In this document: positions 1-13,050 of the stretch, in pieces
Position numbering within the stretch: position 1 is the first letter of the stretch
Layout: each line of letters begins with the position of its first letter
Origin: Actinomycetes bacterium
GTDB taxonomy: Bacteria; Actinomycetota; Acidimicrobiia; Acidimicrobiales; RAAP-2
Reading direction: 5' to 3'
Assembly: GCA_021828545.1 (NCBI GenBank)
Contig: JAJZEN010000158.1
Location: forward strand, 1 to 43,798
DNA: 43,798 nucleotides
Program-made: the position numbers and the translations under genes
Notes under the pieces: model-generated
Told to the model about the DNA's origin: nothing
Seen by the model: the letters and a program-made list of their open reading frames with translations, nothing else
The model's database searches: none

Positions 1-1
1 C

Positions 2-73
<72 letters not shown>

Positions 74-78
74 CGCCA

Positions 79-155
79 GGCGGCGTAGCTCAGGTGGTTA
101 GAGCACACGGCTCATAATCGTGGTGTCGCGGGTTCGACTCCCGCCGCCGCTACCA
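79..155 (+). tRNA. tRNA-Met(CAT), elongator-like
   Basis: Cloverleaf GGCGGCG...CGCCGCT-A-CCA, anticodon loop CTCATAA; anticodon stem lacks the three G-C pairs of initiator tRNA. Confidence 0.92.
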
Positions 156-198
156 GGCGCAGTACCGCAGTACCGAAGTACCACGAAGGAGAGACGAA

Positions 199-363
199 AT
201 GGCAAAGAACGAGAAGCGCGTGCAGGTCACCTTGGCCTGCGAGGAGTGCAAGCGCCGCAACTACATCACGATGAAGAACAAGATCAACGACCGTGAGCGT
301 ATCGAAATGAAGAAGTACTGCCAGTGGGAGCGCAAGCACACCACGCATAAGGAGACCCGCTAG
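199..363 (+). CDS. rpmG: 50S ribosomal protein L33 (54 aa)
   Basis: Read directly: [63 protein letters not shown] upstream. Confidence 0.95.
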   Translation: MAKNEKRVQVTLACEECKRRNYITMKNKINDRERIEMKKYCQWERKHTTHKETR

Positions 364-370
364 TTATCCT

Positions 371-385
371 CCCCGCGTGGGGTGG
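371..385 (+). terminator. Possible weak hairpin after rpmG
   Basis: CCCC-GCGT-GGGG inverted repeat (372-383) just after the rpmG stop; no clean T-tract. Confidence 0.35.
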
Positions 386-437
386 TAGGCTGTTTGTTCC
401 CTACGGCCGGCCCGCGCAATCCTTGGCGGGTGGACAG

Positions 438-510
438 AGGGCAGTGGCTCAATTGGTAGAGCACCGGTCTCCAAAACCGGGGGTTGGGGGTTCGAGTCCC
501 TCCTGCCCTG
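438..510 (+). tRNA. tRNA-Trp(CCA)
   Basis: Acceptor AGGGCAG/CTGCCCT, anticodon stem CCGGT/ACCGG, loop CTCCAAA (anticodon CCA). Confidence 0.95.
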
Positions 511-560
511 CTCGGTAGATTTTCGCCAGGAAGTACCGAACAAGTAACGAAAGACACGAG

Positions 561-857
561 ATGAACCGCGAACAAAAGCGCATGATGCAGCGCAAGGGTC
601 AGGTGGGTGCCGAGGGCACCGCGTCTCGTCGTGCCGCCGCGACGGAGAACGCCTCGCGGCGCCGTAGTCAGCGCGCCACCCCCAGTGAGTTCTTTCGTCA
701 GGTCCGCGAGGAGTTGCGCCAGGTGGCCTGGCCGACGCGCGCCGAGACCATCAATTACACCTCCATTGTGGCATTCGTCCTGATTTTCATGACCGCGTTG
801 ATTTTTGGCCTCGGATTCGGTTTTTCGAAATTCGTCACGTTCCTCTTCACGAAGTAA
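561..857 (+). CDS. secE: Preprotein translocase subunit SecE
   Basis: 98 aa with SecE signature FRQVREELRQVAWPTRAET plus one TM helix; directly upstream of nusG. Confidence 0.95.
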   Translation: MNREQKRMMQRKGQVGAEGTASRRAAATENASRRRSQRATPSEFFRQVREELRQVAWPTRAETINYTSIVAFVLIFMTALIFGLGFGFSKFVTFLFTK

Positions 858-864
858 GGCCCTC

Positions 865-1533
865 ATGAACGACACGCAGATCCCCACCGAGAATGACGAG
901 AATGAGTTGGACGAGCACGAGATTCTCGACGTCACCATCATCGAAGAGGACGAGGAGGAGCCCGTTGTCGAGAGCGCCTTCGATCGTCCGGGCCGTTGGT
1001 ACATCGTGCACACTTTCGCCGGCCACGAGAAGAAGGTCATCGGGGCGCTGAACAACATCATCAAGAGTCGCGAATTGACCGACTCGATCTACGAGATCTA
1101 CCTGCCCGAAGAAGACGTCACCGAGTTCAAGTCGGGCAAGAAGGTCACCGTCGCCAAGCGCATGTTCCCCAGCTACCTACTGATTCGTTGCGAACCGGAC
1201 CCCGAGATCTTCTACGTCATCGGTTCGACGCCCGGCGTGACGGGCTTCGTGGGGGCCGAGAAGACGCGCCCCACCGCGCTCACGAAACGCGAGGTCGACA
1301 ACATCATTCGCCCCCACGTCGAGGGTGTCGAGGTGCCGGCGGCCAAACGACGTCTGCCCACGCACGAGTTCGAGATCAACGACACCGTGCAGATTAAGAG
1401 TGGTCCCTTCGCGACCTTCTCAGGCCACGTCGCCGAGATCAACGAGGATCAGCTCAAGGTGAAGGTGCTCGTGGACATCTTCGGTCGCGAGACCCCCGTG
1501 GAACTCGAATTCACGCAGATTACGAAGCTCTAG
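865..1533 (+). CDS. nusG: Transcription termination/antitermination protein NusG
   Basis: NGN domain RWYIVHTFAGHEKKV and KOW segment; start taken as ATG 865 rather than the ORF-track start at 805. Confidence 0.95.
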   Translation: MNDTQIPTENDENELDEHEILDVTIIEEDEEEPVVESAFDRPGRWYIVHTFAGHEKKVIGALNNIIKSRELTDSIYEIYLPEEDVTEFKSGKKVTVAKRMFPSYLLIRCEPDPEIFYVIGSTPGVTGFVGAEKTRPTALTKREVDNIIRPHVEGVEVPAAKRRLPTHEFEINDTVQIKSGPFATFSGHVAEINEDQLKVKVLVDIFGRETPVELEFTQITKL

Positions 1534-1549
1534 GTCTTAAGGAGACATC

Positions 1550-1975
1550 ATGGCCAAGAAAGTTATTGCCGTCGTCAAAATCCAGCTCCCGGCGGGTGGA
1601 GCCACCCCCGCGCCGCCGGTGGGTACCGCGCTCGGACCCCACGGTATCCAGACCATGGAGTTCTGCAAGCAGTACAACGCCGCCACCGAGGCGATGAAGG
1701 GCACCGTCATTCCGGTCGATATCTCGATCTACGACGACCGCTCCTTCACGTTCGTCTTGAAGACGCCTCCCACTCCGGTGCTGCTGCGCCAAGCGGCGGG
1801 CGTGGAGAAGGGCGCGCACCTCGCCGGACGTGAGACGGTCGCGACCGTCACGATGGCGCAGATTGAAGAGATCGCCACCACCAAGATCAAGGACCTCAAC
1901 ACCGACGACCTGGAGCAGGCCAAGTTGCAGATTGCCGGCACGGCGCGCTCCATGGGCATCTCGGTCGCGGGCTAG
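1550..1975 (+). CDS. rplK: 50S ribosomal protein L11
   Basis: 141 aa, [33 protein letters not shown]. Confidence 0.98.
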   Translation: MAKKVIAVVKIQLPAGGATPAPPVGTALGPHGIQTMEFCKQYNAATEAMKGTVIPVDISIYDDRSFTFVLKTPPTPVLLRQAAGVEKGAHLAGRETVATVTMAQIEEIATTKIKDLNTDDLEQAKLQIAGTARSMGISVAG

Positions 1976-1984
1976 GAGAGAACA

Positions 1985-2701
1985 ATGAAGCACGGAAAGA
2001 ACTACCAGAAGTCCCTCGCGCAGGTGAATCGCGAGGAGTTGATCTCGGTGAACGAAGCGCTCGACAAGGTCAAGGGACTGGCGACCGCCAAGTTCGACGA
2101 GACCGTCGAGCTCGCGGTGCGTCTCGGCGTGGACCCGCGCAAGGCCGAGCAGATCGTGCGAGGGACCATCTCGTTGCCGTCGGGTACCGGTAAGACGAAC
2201 CGAATCGCGGTGTTCGCTTCGGGCGAGAACGCGCAGGCCGCCCGCGACGCGGGCGCCGACTTCGTCGGCGCCGAGGACCTGGTCGCCAAGGTGGCCGGGG
2301 GATTCCTCGATTTCGATATTGCTATCGCCACCCCTGATCTGATGGGTCAAGTCGGCGGTCTCGGCCGCGTGTTGGGACCTCGCGGTCTCATGCCGAACCC
2401 TAAGACCGGCACCGTGACGATGGACGTGGCCAAGGCCGTCGGCGAGTTCAAGGGCGGACGCGTGGAGTACCGGACCGACAAGATCGGCAACGTCCAGTTG
2501 CGCGTGGGCAAGGTCAGTTTCTCGCGGGAGGACCTGGCGGCGAACGTGCACGCGGTCATCGACGAGTTGGTGCGCGTCAAGCCCGCCAGCGCCAAGGGGC
2601 GCTACCTGCTGTCGATCACGGTCTCTTCGACCATGGGTGTGGGTGTCAAGATCGATCCCACGCGCACGCGCGAACTCGACGAAGTCCTCACGACGGCCTA
2701 G
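1985..2701 (+). CDS. rplA: 50S ribosomal protein L1
   Basis: 238 aa, L1 motifs ([20 protein letters not shown]). Confidence 0.98.
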   Translation: MKHGKNYQKSLAQVNREELISVNEALDKVKGLATAKFDETVELAVRLGVDPRKAEQIVRGTISLPSGTGKTNRIAVFASGENAQAARDAGADFVGAEDLVAKVAGGFLDFDIAIATPDLMGQVGGLGRVLGPRGLMPNPKTGTVTMDVAKAVGEFKGGRVEYRTDKIGNVQLRVGKVSFSREDLAANVHAVIDELVRVKPASAKGRYLLSITVSSTMGVGVKIDPTRTRELDEVLTTA

Positions 2702-2708
2702 GTCGCTT

Positions 2709-2737
2709 TTGACGGGGTGCGACCCCACGACTACGAT
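2709..2737 (+). promoter_or_regulatory. Candidate rplJ promoter TTGACG-17-TACGAT
   Basis: -35 TTGACG 2709-2714, -10 TACGAT 2732-2737, 17-nt spacer containing palindrome GGGGT-GCG-ACCCC. Confidence 0.65.
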
Positions 2738-2744
2738 GTACCAG

Positions 2745-2885
2745 CGCACGAGAGTGCCACCGATTTGAAGAACGCCGAAGACATCCGGTGTGGGGAGACC
2801 CACTTAAGTGGCCGACCGGTCAGCCTGACGAGGAATTCGAGTTCGCCCGCGGGTGACTCGTTTGCTGCGATGTCGTCGGCCCGTA
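2745..2885 (+). promoter_or_regulatory. Probable ribosomal protein L10 leader (autoregulatory mRNA element)
   Basis: ~200-nt untranslated region upstream of rplJ with GCCGAAGACATCCGGTG...GGAGACCCACTTAAG...CCTGACGAGG, resembling remembered L10-leader core elements. Confidence 0.6.
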
Positions 2886-2913
2886 CCGGGCGGCATCCGG
2901 TGGAGGAGTTCAC

Positions 2914-3633
2914 ATGAGCAAGATTCGCCCGGCGAAGATCGCCACCGTCGACGAGGTCAAGACCAAGGTCGACGCGACCACGACGGCCGTCGTCACCGAA
3001 TATCGCGGACTGACGGTGGCGGAGATTTCCAATATTCGACGTCAGTTGCGCACCCTGGGTGCCGACTACAAGGTGTTCAAGAACACCCTGGTGCGTCGTG
3101 CGGTCCAAGGCACGGGCGTCGAGCCCATCAGCGAGTTCCTCGAAGGTCCCACGGCCATCGCCTTCGTCGACGGGGACATCTCGGCGGTCGCCAAGGCCCT
3201 GCGCGACCTCGCCAAAGCCTCGCCGAAGTTGATCCTGAAGGGGGGCGTGCTCGACGGTAAGGCGCTCAGCCCCAAGGACATCGGTGCGCTGGCGGACCTG
3301 CCGAGCCGTGACGTGTTGCTCGCCCAGTTCGCCGGCGCCCTCGCCTCACCCCTTCGTACCATGGCCAGCCTCTTGAAGGCCGTGCCCCAAAACCTCGCCT
3401 ACGGCCTCTCGGCCCTGATCGACTCCAAGGGTGGCCCCGTGGCCCCGGCGGCGCCCGAGACGGACGAGTCGGCCGCCGAGACTCCGGCCGGGGTCGAGGA
3501 AGCTGCAGTTGCAGCGAGCGACGACGCCGCGGCTCCTGTCGCGGAGGTCGAGGCTGACGCTGAGGCCCCCGTGGCCGAGGCGGAGGCGGACTCCGAGGCG
3601 CCCGAGGGCGCCGCGAGCGAACCGGCCGAATAA
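2914..3633 (+). CDS. rplJ: 50S ribosomal protein L10 with extended Ala/Glu/Pro-rich C-terminus
   Basis: 239 aa; L10 core (YRGLTVAEISNIRRQLRTLGADYKVFKNTLVRRA), acidic tail from ~residue 175. Confidence 0.95.
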   Translation: MSKIRPAKIATVDEVKTKVDATTTAVVTEYRGLTVAEISNIRRQLRTLGADYKVFKNTLVRRAVQGTGVEPISEFLEGPTAIAFVDGDISAVAKALRDLAKASPKLILKGGVLDGKALSPKDIGALADLPSRDVLLAQFAGALASPLRTMASLLKAVPQNLAYGLSALIDSKGGPVAPAAPETDESAAETPAGVEEAAVAASDDAAAPVAEVEADAEAPVAEAEADSEAPEGAASEPAE

Positions 3634-3676
3634 CCCACCACCGTAGTAACGAAACGAAAAAGAGAAAGGAATCACC

Positions 3677-4072
3677 ATGGCTGGAACCCTGACCAAGGAG
3701 CAGATTCTCGACGGTATTGCTGACCTGTCGGTAATCGAGCTCAGCGAGCTGTTGAAGGAATTCGAAGAGAAGTTCGGCGTGAGCGCCGCGGCCCCCGTGG
3801 CCGTGGCCGCTCCCGCGGCGGCGGGCGGCGGTGCCGACGCTGGTGCGGCGGAGGAGGAGAAGAGCGACTTCGACGTCATTTTGACCAGTGGCGGCGAGAA
3901 GAAGATCGCGGTGATCAAGGAAGTACGTTCCTTGACCAACCTCGGTCTCAAGGAGGCCAAGGACCTCGTGGACGGCGCCCCCAAGCCCGTTCTCGAGAAG
4001 GTCTCCAAGGCGGACGCCGACAAGGCCAAGGCCGCCCTCGAGGCCGCCGGCGCCACCGTCGAACTCAAGTAA
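3677..4072 (+). CDS. rplL: 50S ribosomal protein L7/L12
   Basis: 131 aa, [51 protein letters not shown]. Confidence 0.98.
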   Translation: MAGTLTKEQILDGIADLSVIELSELLKEFEEKFGVSAAAPVAVAAPAAAGGGADAGAAEEEKSDFDVILTSGGEKKIAVIKEVRSLTNLGLKEAKDLVDGAPKPVLEKVSKADADKAKAALEAAGATVELK

Positions 4073-4090
4073 TTCCTTGCATTTTGCTGG

Positions 4091-4120
4091 AGCCCCGACC
4101 GGTTCTCCGGTCGGGGCTTT
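4091..4120 (+). terminator. Intrinsic terminator/attenuator between rplL and rpoB
   Basis: Perfect 12-bp stem AGCCCCGACCGG-TTCT-CCGGTCGGGGCT followed by TT. Confidence 0.85.
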
Positions 4121-4140
4121 CGCTTCGCGGGTGAGGATAC

Positions 4141-4169
4141 TTGACCGCGGCGTGGATCTTGCCTAGGGT
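4141..4169 (+). promoter_or_regulatory. Candidate rpoB promoter TTGACC-17-TAGGGT
   Basis: Hexamers at 4141-4146 and 4164-4169, 17-nt spacer, just after the rplL terminator. Confidence 0.55.
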
Positions 4170-4349
4170 GAGCGCAGCCCGGTTGGCGGTGCCCGTTTCC
4201 TACGGGCACCACTTGCGTCTGCACGCCCTAGAGTAGTAGTGTCGAAAGACCGTGTCCCTGCGCTCTATTTTGTCATCCCCTGACGAGGTTTTGGTTGTAG
4301 AGGCACGTAATCAATGCAGTAGCCACCCACTTACACGGAGGATAGACCG

Positions 4350-7300
4350 TTGACGTCTCGGTCCACTAGCCCCGAACGCTTTAATTTCTCGGCCCTGGGT
4401 GAAGCTCACCCCCTACCTAATCTCTTGGAGATCCAGCGGGACAGTTTCGACCTTTTCATGAAGCAGGGACTGCGTGAGGCCTTCGAGGCCTTGTCGCCGA
4501 TCTCGGACTTCACGGGACGGCTCTCGCTCGAGCTCGAGTTCGATCCCGACGACGCGGACCTCAAGAGCCCGCCGAAGTTCACGGTCGAGGAGTGCCGCCA
4601 ACGCGCCACCACCTACTCCCAGCCCATCTTCGTCCGCGCACGCTTCTTGAATTCCGAGACCGGTGAGATCAAGGAACAGACCGTCTTCATGGGCGACTTC
4701 CCGATCATGACCGAGCAGGGCACCTTCATCATCAACGGTACCGAGCGTGTCGTCGTGAGCCAATTGGTGCGTTCACCGGGTGTGTTGTTCCAACCGGGCA
4801 AGGACGAGAAGGTCGCCTTCGAGGGCACCATCCACCCCAGTCGCGGGGAATGGCTCCAGGTCGACCTCGAAGAGAAGAAGAACAAGGCCGCCAACGCCGG
4901 AGCGCGAATCGCCCGCAAGCGCCGTATCTCGATCTTCACCCTGCTGCGCGCACTCGACACGTCGATGGACGAGGCCTTCTTCGAGAAGTTCGTCGCCCAC
5001 TTCGATTTCCTCGAGGACCAGTTCCACGCGGACTGGAAGAAGGCGCACATCGAGATTGCCAAGCACATGGACAAGTACAACCTCGAGGACGTCCCCGAGA
5101 ACTTCGCTCGCGCCAGCCAGGAGACGGCCTGGCTCGAGATCTACCGTCGGGCGCGTCCCGGTGAGGTCCAGACCATCGAGGCCGCCCGCCAGTACTTCGA
5201 GGGCGCCTTCTTCTCCGAGAAGCGCTACGACCTCAGTCGCGTGGGCCGCTACAAGCTCGACCGCAAACTCGGTACCGAGGTCGCCAAGAACGTCGAGCTC
5301 TTCGGCGACGTCTTGGAACTGCCCAACCCCGACCTGCACGTCTTGTCCAAGGCCGAGGTGCTCGCCACGGCGACGTACCTGCTCAACCTGGCCCGTGACC
5401 GTACGGCCAAGGAGACCACGTACCACATCGACGACCAGGACCACTTCGCCAACCGGCGCATCCGCAGCGTGGGCGAGTTGATCCAGAACGCCCTGCGAAC
5501 TGGTCTATCGCGCATGGAGCGCGTGGTGCGTGAGCGCATGAACACCCAGGACGTGGAGGCCATCGCGCCCCAGACCCTGATCAACATCCGTCCCGTGATG
5601 TCGGCGATCAAGGAGTTCTTCGCCACTTCGCAACTCAGTCAGTTCATGGACCAGAACAATCCGCTCTCGGGCCTCACCCACAAGCGTCGCTTGTCGGCCC
5701 TGGGGCCCGGCGGTCTATCGCGCGAGCGCGCCGGCCTCGAGGTACGTGACGTCCACTCCTCGCACTACGGACGCATGTGCCCCATCGAGACCCCCGAAGG
5801 CCCCAACGTGGGTCTCATCGGGTACCTAGCCAACTACGCGCGCATCAACGAGTATGGCTTCATCGAGACGCCCTATCGCGTGGTGACCGGGGGACGGGTG
5901 ACCGGCGAGATTCGCTACTTCACCGCCGACGAGGAAGAGCGCTACGTCATCGCCCAGGCGAACACCGAAGTGGACGAGTCGGGCAAGTTGACCGCCGACC
6001 GCGTGCTGGTACGCCGCGGGCCGATCGGGACCGGTCTGCGCGTGGGTGCGTCGAACAAGTCGTCCTCGACCACCTCGGAGATCGACTTCGTCAAGCCCGA
6101 CGAGGTCGAGTTGATGGACGTCTCGACCAAGCAGGTCATTTCGGTCGCGACGTCGCTGATCCCCTTCGTCGAGCACGACGACGCCCAGCGGGCCCTGATG
6201 GGTGCGAACATGCAGAAGCAGGCCGTTCCCCTGATCATGCCCGAGGCGCCCTTCGTGGGCACGGGCATGGAATCACGCGCGGCCCTCGACTCCGGCGACG
6301 TCCTGCTCGCCGAGGGCGCGGGTGTCGTGACGGCGGTGTCGGGCGACCGCATCGTGGTGGAGTACGACAAGGGAGTCGTCGACCGTTACGGTAAGGCCCT
6401 GGGCAAGAAGCAGTACAACTTGAACAAGTTCCGCCGCTCCAACCAGGACACGTCGATCAATCAGAAGCCCCTCGTGGTGGGGGGTGAGGTGCTCACGACC
6501 GGCGATTTACTGGCCGACGGCACGAGCACTTCCAACGGTGAACTGGCCCTGGGTAAGAACCTGCTGGTGGCCTACATGCCCTGGGAGGGGTACAACTACG
6601 AAGACGCCATCATCTTGAATGAGCGACTCGTGCGCGACGACGTGTTGACCTCGATCCACGTCAAGGAGTACGAAATTGACGCCCGTGACACCAAGTTGGG
6701 CGCCGAGGAGATCACGCGCGACATCCCCAACCTGCCCGACGACATCCTCGCGGACCTCGACGACATGGGCATCGTGCGCATCGGAGCCGAAGTCGAGCCC
6801 GGGGACATCCTCGTCGGCAAGGTGACGCCCAAGGGGGAGACCGAGCAGTCGCCCGAGGAGCGCCTCCTGCGCGCCATCTTCGGTGAGAAGGCCCGTGAAG
6901 TGCGTGACACATCGCTCAAGGTTCCCCACGGCGAGTCCGGCAAGGTCATCGACGTCAAGGTCTACAGCCGTGACGAGGACCACGAGATGCAGCCCGGCGT
7001 CAACCAGTTGGTGAAGGTCTACGTGGCCCAGAAGCGCAAGATTTCCGAGGGCGACAAGCTCGCGGGGCGTCACGGCAACAAGGGTGTCATCTCGAAGATC
7101 CTGCCCGAAGAGGACATGCCCTTCATGGCCGACGGTACGCCCGTTGACATCATCTTGAGCCCGCTGGGCGTGCCGAGTCGTATGAACGTGGGCCAGGTGC
7201 TCGAGAGTCACCTCGGTTACGCGGCCCGCCACGGTTGGACCGGTATCGACGTCAATCCCGCGATGGGCACCTCGGGTCACGACGACCAGAAGAGCACGTC

Positions 7301-8029
7301 GACGCGCCCCTACCGCAAGACTCGTCCGCGCACCGAGCCGGCCGTCTACGTGGCGACCCCGTCCTTCGACGGTGCGCACTGGGACGAGACCGAACGAGCC
7401 AAGGACAAGCCCACGATCCAGCAGACCTTCGAGCGATTGAACGTCGACGGTGCCAACGGGAAGCGTCTCTTGTCGGGTGACCACGACGGCAAGGTCGTGT
7501 TGTACAACGGCCGCACTGGCGAGGCCTACGACAACCAGATCTCGGTGGGTTACGCCTACATCTTGAAACTCGCCCACATGGTCGACGACAAGATCCACGC
7601 TCGTTCCACCGGTCCGTACTCGATGATCACGGCCCAGCCACTGGGTGGTAAGGCCCAGTTCGGTGGTCAACGCTTCGGTGAGATGGAAGTGTGGGCCCTC
7701 GAGGCCTACGGGGCCGCATACGCCCTGCAGGAACTGTTGACGGTCAAGTCCGACGACATGAAGGGTCGCGAGCGCGCCTACGAGTCCATCGTCAAGGGCC
7801 AGAACCTGCCCGAGCCGGGAATTCCCGAGTCGTTCAAGGTTCTCATCAAGGAAATGCAGTCATTGTGTCTCAACGTGGAAGTGCGCGACAAGGTCGGCGC
7901 CCACGTGGACCTCGCCGACACGGAAGAGGACTTCTTCTCGGTGACGCGTGAACTGGGTATCGACATCAGTCGACCCGAGCGCGGATCCGACGAGGAGGAC
8001 GCTCGCCGCGCCGCAGAAAGGAAGTTGTC

Positions 8030-8033
<4 letters not shown>
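4350..8033 (+). CDS. rpoB: DNA-directed RNA polymerase subunit beta
   Basis: 1227 aa; TTG start with upstream GGAG; canonical RpoB motifs ([31 protein letters not shown]). Confidence 0.98.
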
Positions 8034-12055
<4,022 letters not shown>

Positions 12056-12062
12056 CGTCAGA

Positions 12063-12095
12063 CCCGTTGCCGACCAGGCGGTCGGCAACGGGTTT
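12063..12095 (+). terminator. Intrinsic terminator after rpoC
   Basis: Perfect 13-bp stem CCCGTTGCCGACC-AGGC-GGTCGGCAACGGG then TTT. Confidence 0.88.
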
Positions 12096-12123
12096 GCCGA
12101 TAAGGCGCTGCGTGTCGTAAGAT
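12094..12123 (+). promoter_or_regulatory. Candidate rpsL promoter TTGCCG-18-TAAGAT
   Basis: -35 at 12094-12099, -10 at 12118-12123; same hexamers and spacing as upstream of rplM. Confidence 0.65.
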
Positions 12124-12189
12124 AGAAAGTCCGCGCGCTGGCGTTGCTGGCGCGTCTAACGAACGATGTACAACTAGAAGAGGTTCTGC

Positions 12190-12561
12190 GTGCCCACAAT
12201 TGCACAGTTGGTCCGAAAGGGTCGACAGGACAAAGTATCCAAGACCAAGACGCCGGCGCTCAAGGGGGCCCCGCAGCGTCGTGGCGTGTGCACCCGCGTC
12301 CACACGGTCACGCCCAAGAAGCCGAACTCGGCCCTGCGCAAGGTGGCGCGCGTGCGTCTGACCTCGGGCGTCGAAGTGACCGCCTACATCCCCGGTGTGG
12401 GGCACAATCTCCAGGAGCACTCCATCGTCCTCGTTCGTGGCGGCCGTGTGAAGGACCTTCCCGGTGTTCGCTACAAGATCATTCGCGGCGCGCTCGACAC
12501 CTCGGGTGTGCGTGACCGCAAGCAGGCCCGTAGTCGCTACGGCGCCAAGAAGGAGAAGTAA
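12190..12561 (+). CDS. rpsL: 30S ribosomal protein S12
   Basis: 123 aa, GTG start; [20 protein letters not shown]. Confidence 0.98.
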   Translation: MPTIAQLVRKGRQDKVSKTKTPALKGAPQRRGVCTRVHTVTPKKPNSALRKVARVRLTSGVEVTAYIPGVGHNLQEHSIVLVRGGRVKDLPGVRYKIIRGALDTSGVRDRKQARSRYGAKKEK

Positions 12562-13031
12562 TGCCTCGTAAAGGTCCCGCCGTACGCCGCGAAGTCCCCG
12601 CGGACCCGATTTACAAGTCGATCCTGGTGACCCAGATCACCAACAAGATCCTGGAGCGCGGCAAGCGCACGATCGCCGAGCGCATCGTCTACACCGCCCT
12701 CGAGATGGTCGAAGAGAAGACGGGCGCCGATCCGGTGGCCGCGCTGAAGCGCGCGCTCGAGAACGTGCGTCCCGAACTCGAAGTCCGTAGCCGTCGCGTC
12801 GGTGGTACCACGTATCAGGTGCCCGTCGAGGTTCGCCCTCGCCGCGCGACGACCCTGGCGATCCGTTGGTTGACCGATTTCGCCAAGAAACGCCGTGAGA
12901 AGACCATGGCCGAGCGCCTGGCCAACGAGATCATCGACGCCTCCAATGGCGTGGGCGCCGCGGTGAAGCGTCGCGAGGACATGGCCAAGATGGCCGAATC
13001 CAACAAGGCGTTCGCGCACTACCGCTGGTAA
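12561..13031 (+). CDS. rpsG: 30S ribosomal protein S7
   Basis: 156 aa, [25 protein letters not shown] overlap with rpsL. Confidence 0.98.
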   Translation: MPRKGPAVRREVPADPIYKSILVTQITNKILERGKRTIAERIVYTALEMVEEKTGADPVAALKRALENVRPELEVRSRRVGGTTYQVPVEVRPRRATTLAIRWLTDFAKKRREKTMAERLANEIIDASNGVGAAVKRREDMAKMAESNKAFAHYRW

Positions 13032-13050
13032 GCACAGAAAGTTCTTTGAA

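Noticed and set aside
79-155. G1-U72 pair in the tRNA-Met acceptor, considered as an unusual feature
   Set aside because: As I recall, actinobacterial elongator tRNA-Met genes commonly start GG and end CTACCA, giving the same pair.
1520-2803. 427-aa minus-strand ORF antisense to rplK-rplA
   Set aside because: Shadow ORF of conserved r-protein genes; no recognisable domain.
4270-4303. Second rpoB promoter TTGTCA...TAGAGG
   Set aside because: Spacing of 22 nt is too long for a sigma70-type promoter.
5600-5830. Rifampicin-resistance substitutions in RpoB
   Set aside because: The RRDR reads [26 protein letters not shown], wild-type at the classic positions; only a DVHS variation for DVHP outside the main clusters.
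6507-7670. 387-aa minus-strand ORF antisense to rpoB
   Set aside because: GC-driven shadow ORF.
12190-12561. Streptomycin-resistance changes in S12
   Set aside because: K43- and K88-equivalents ([17 protein letters not shown]) are wild type.
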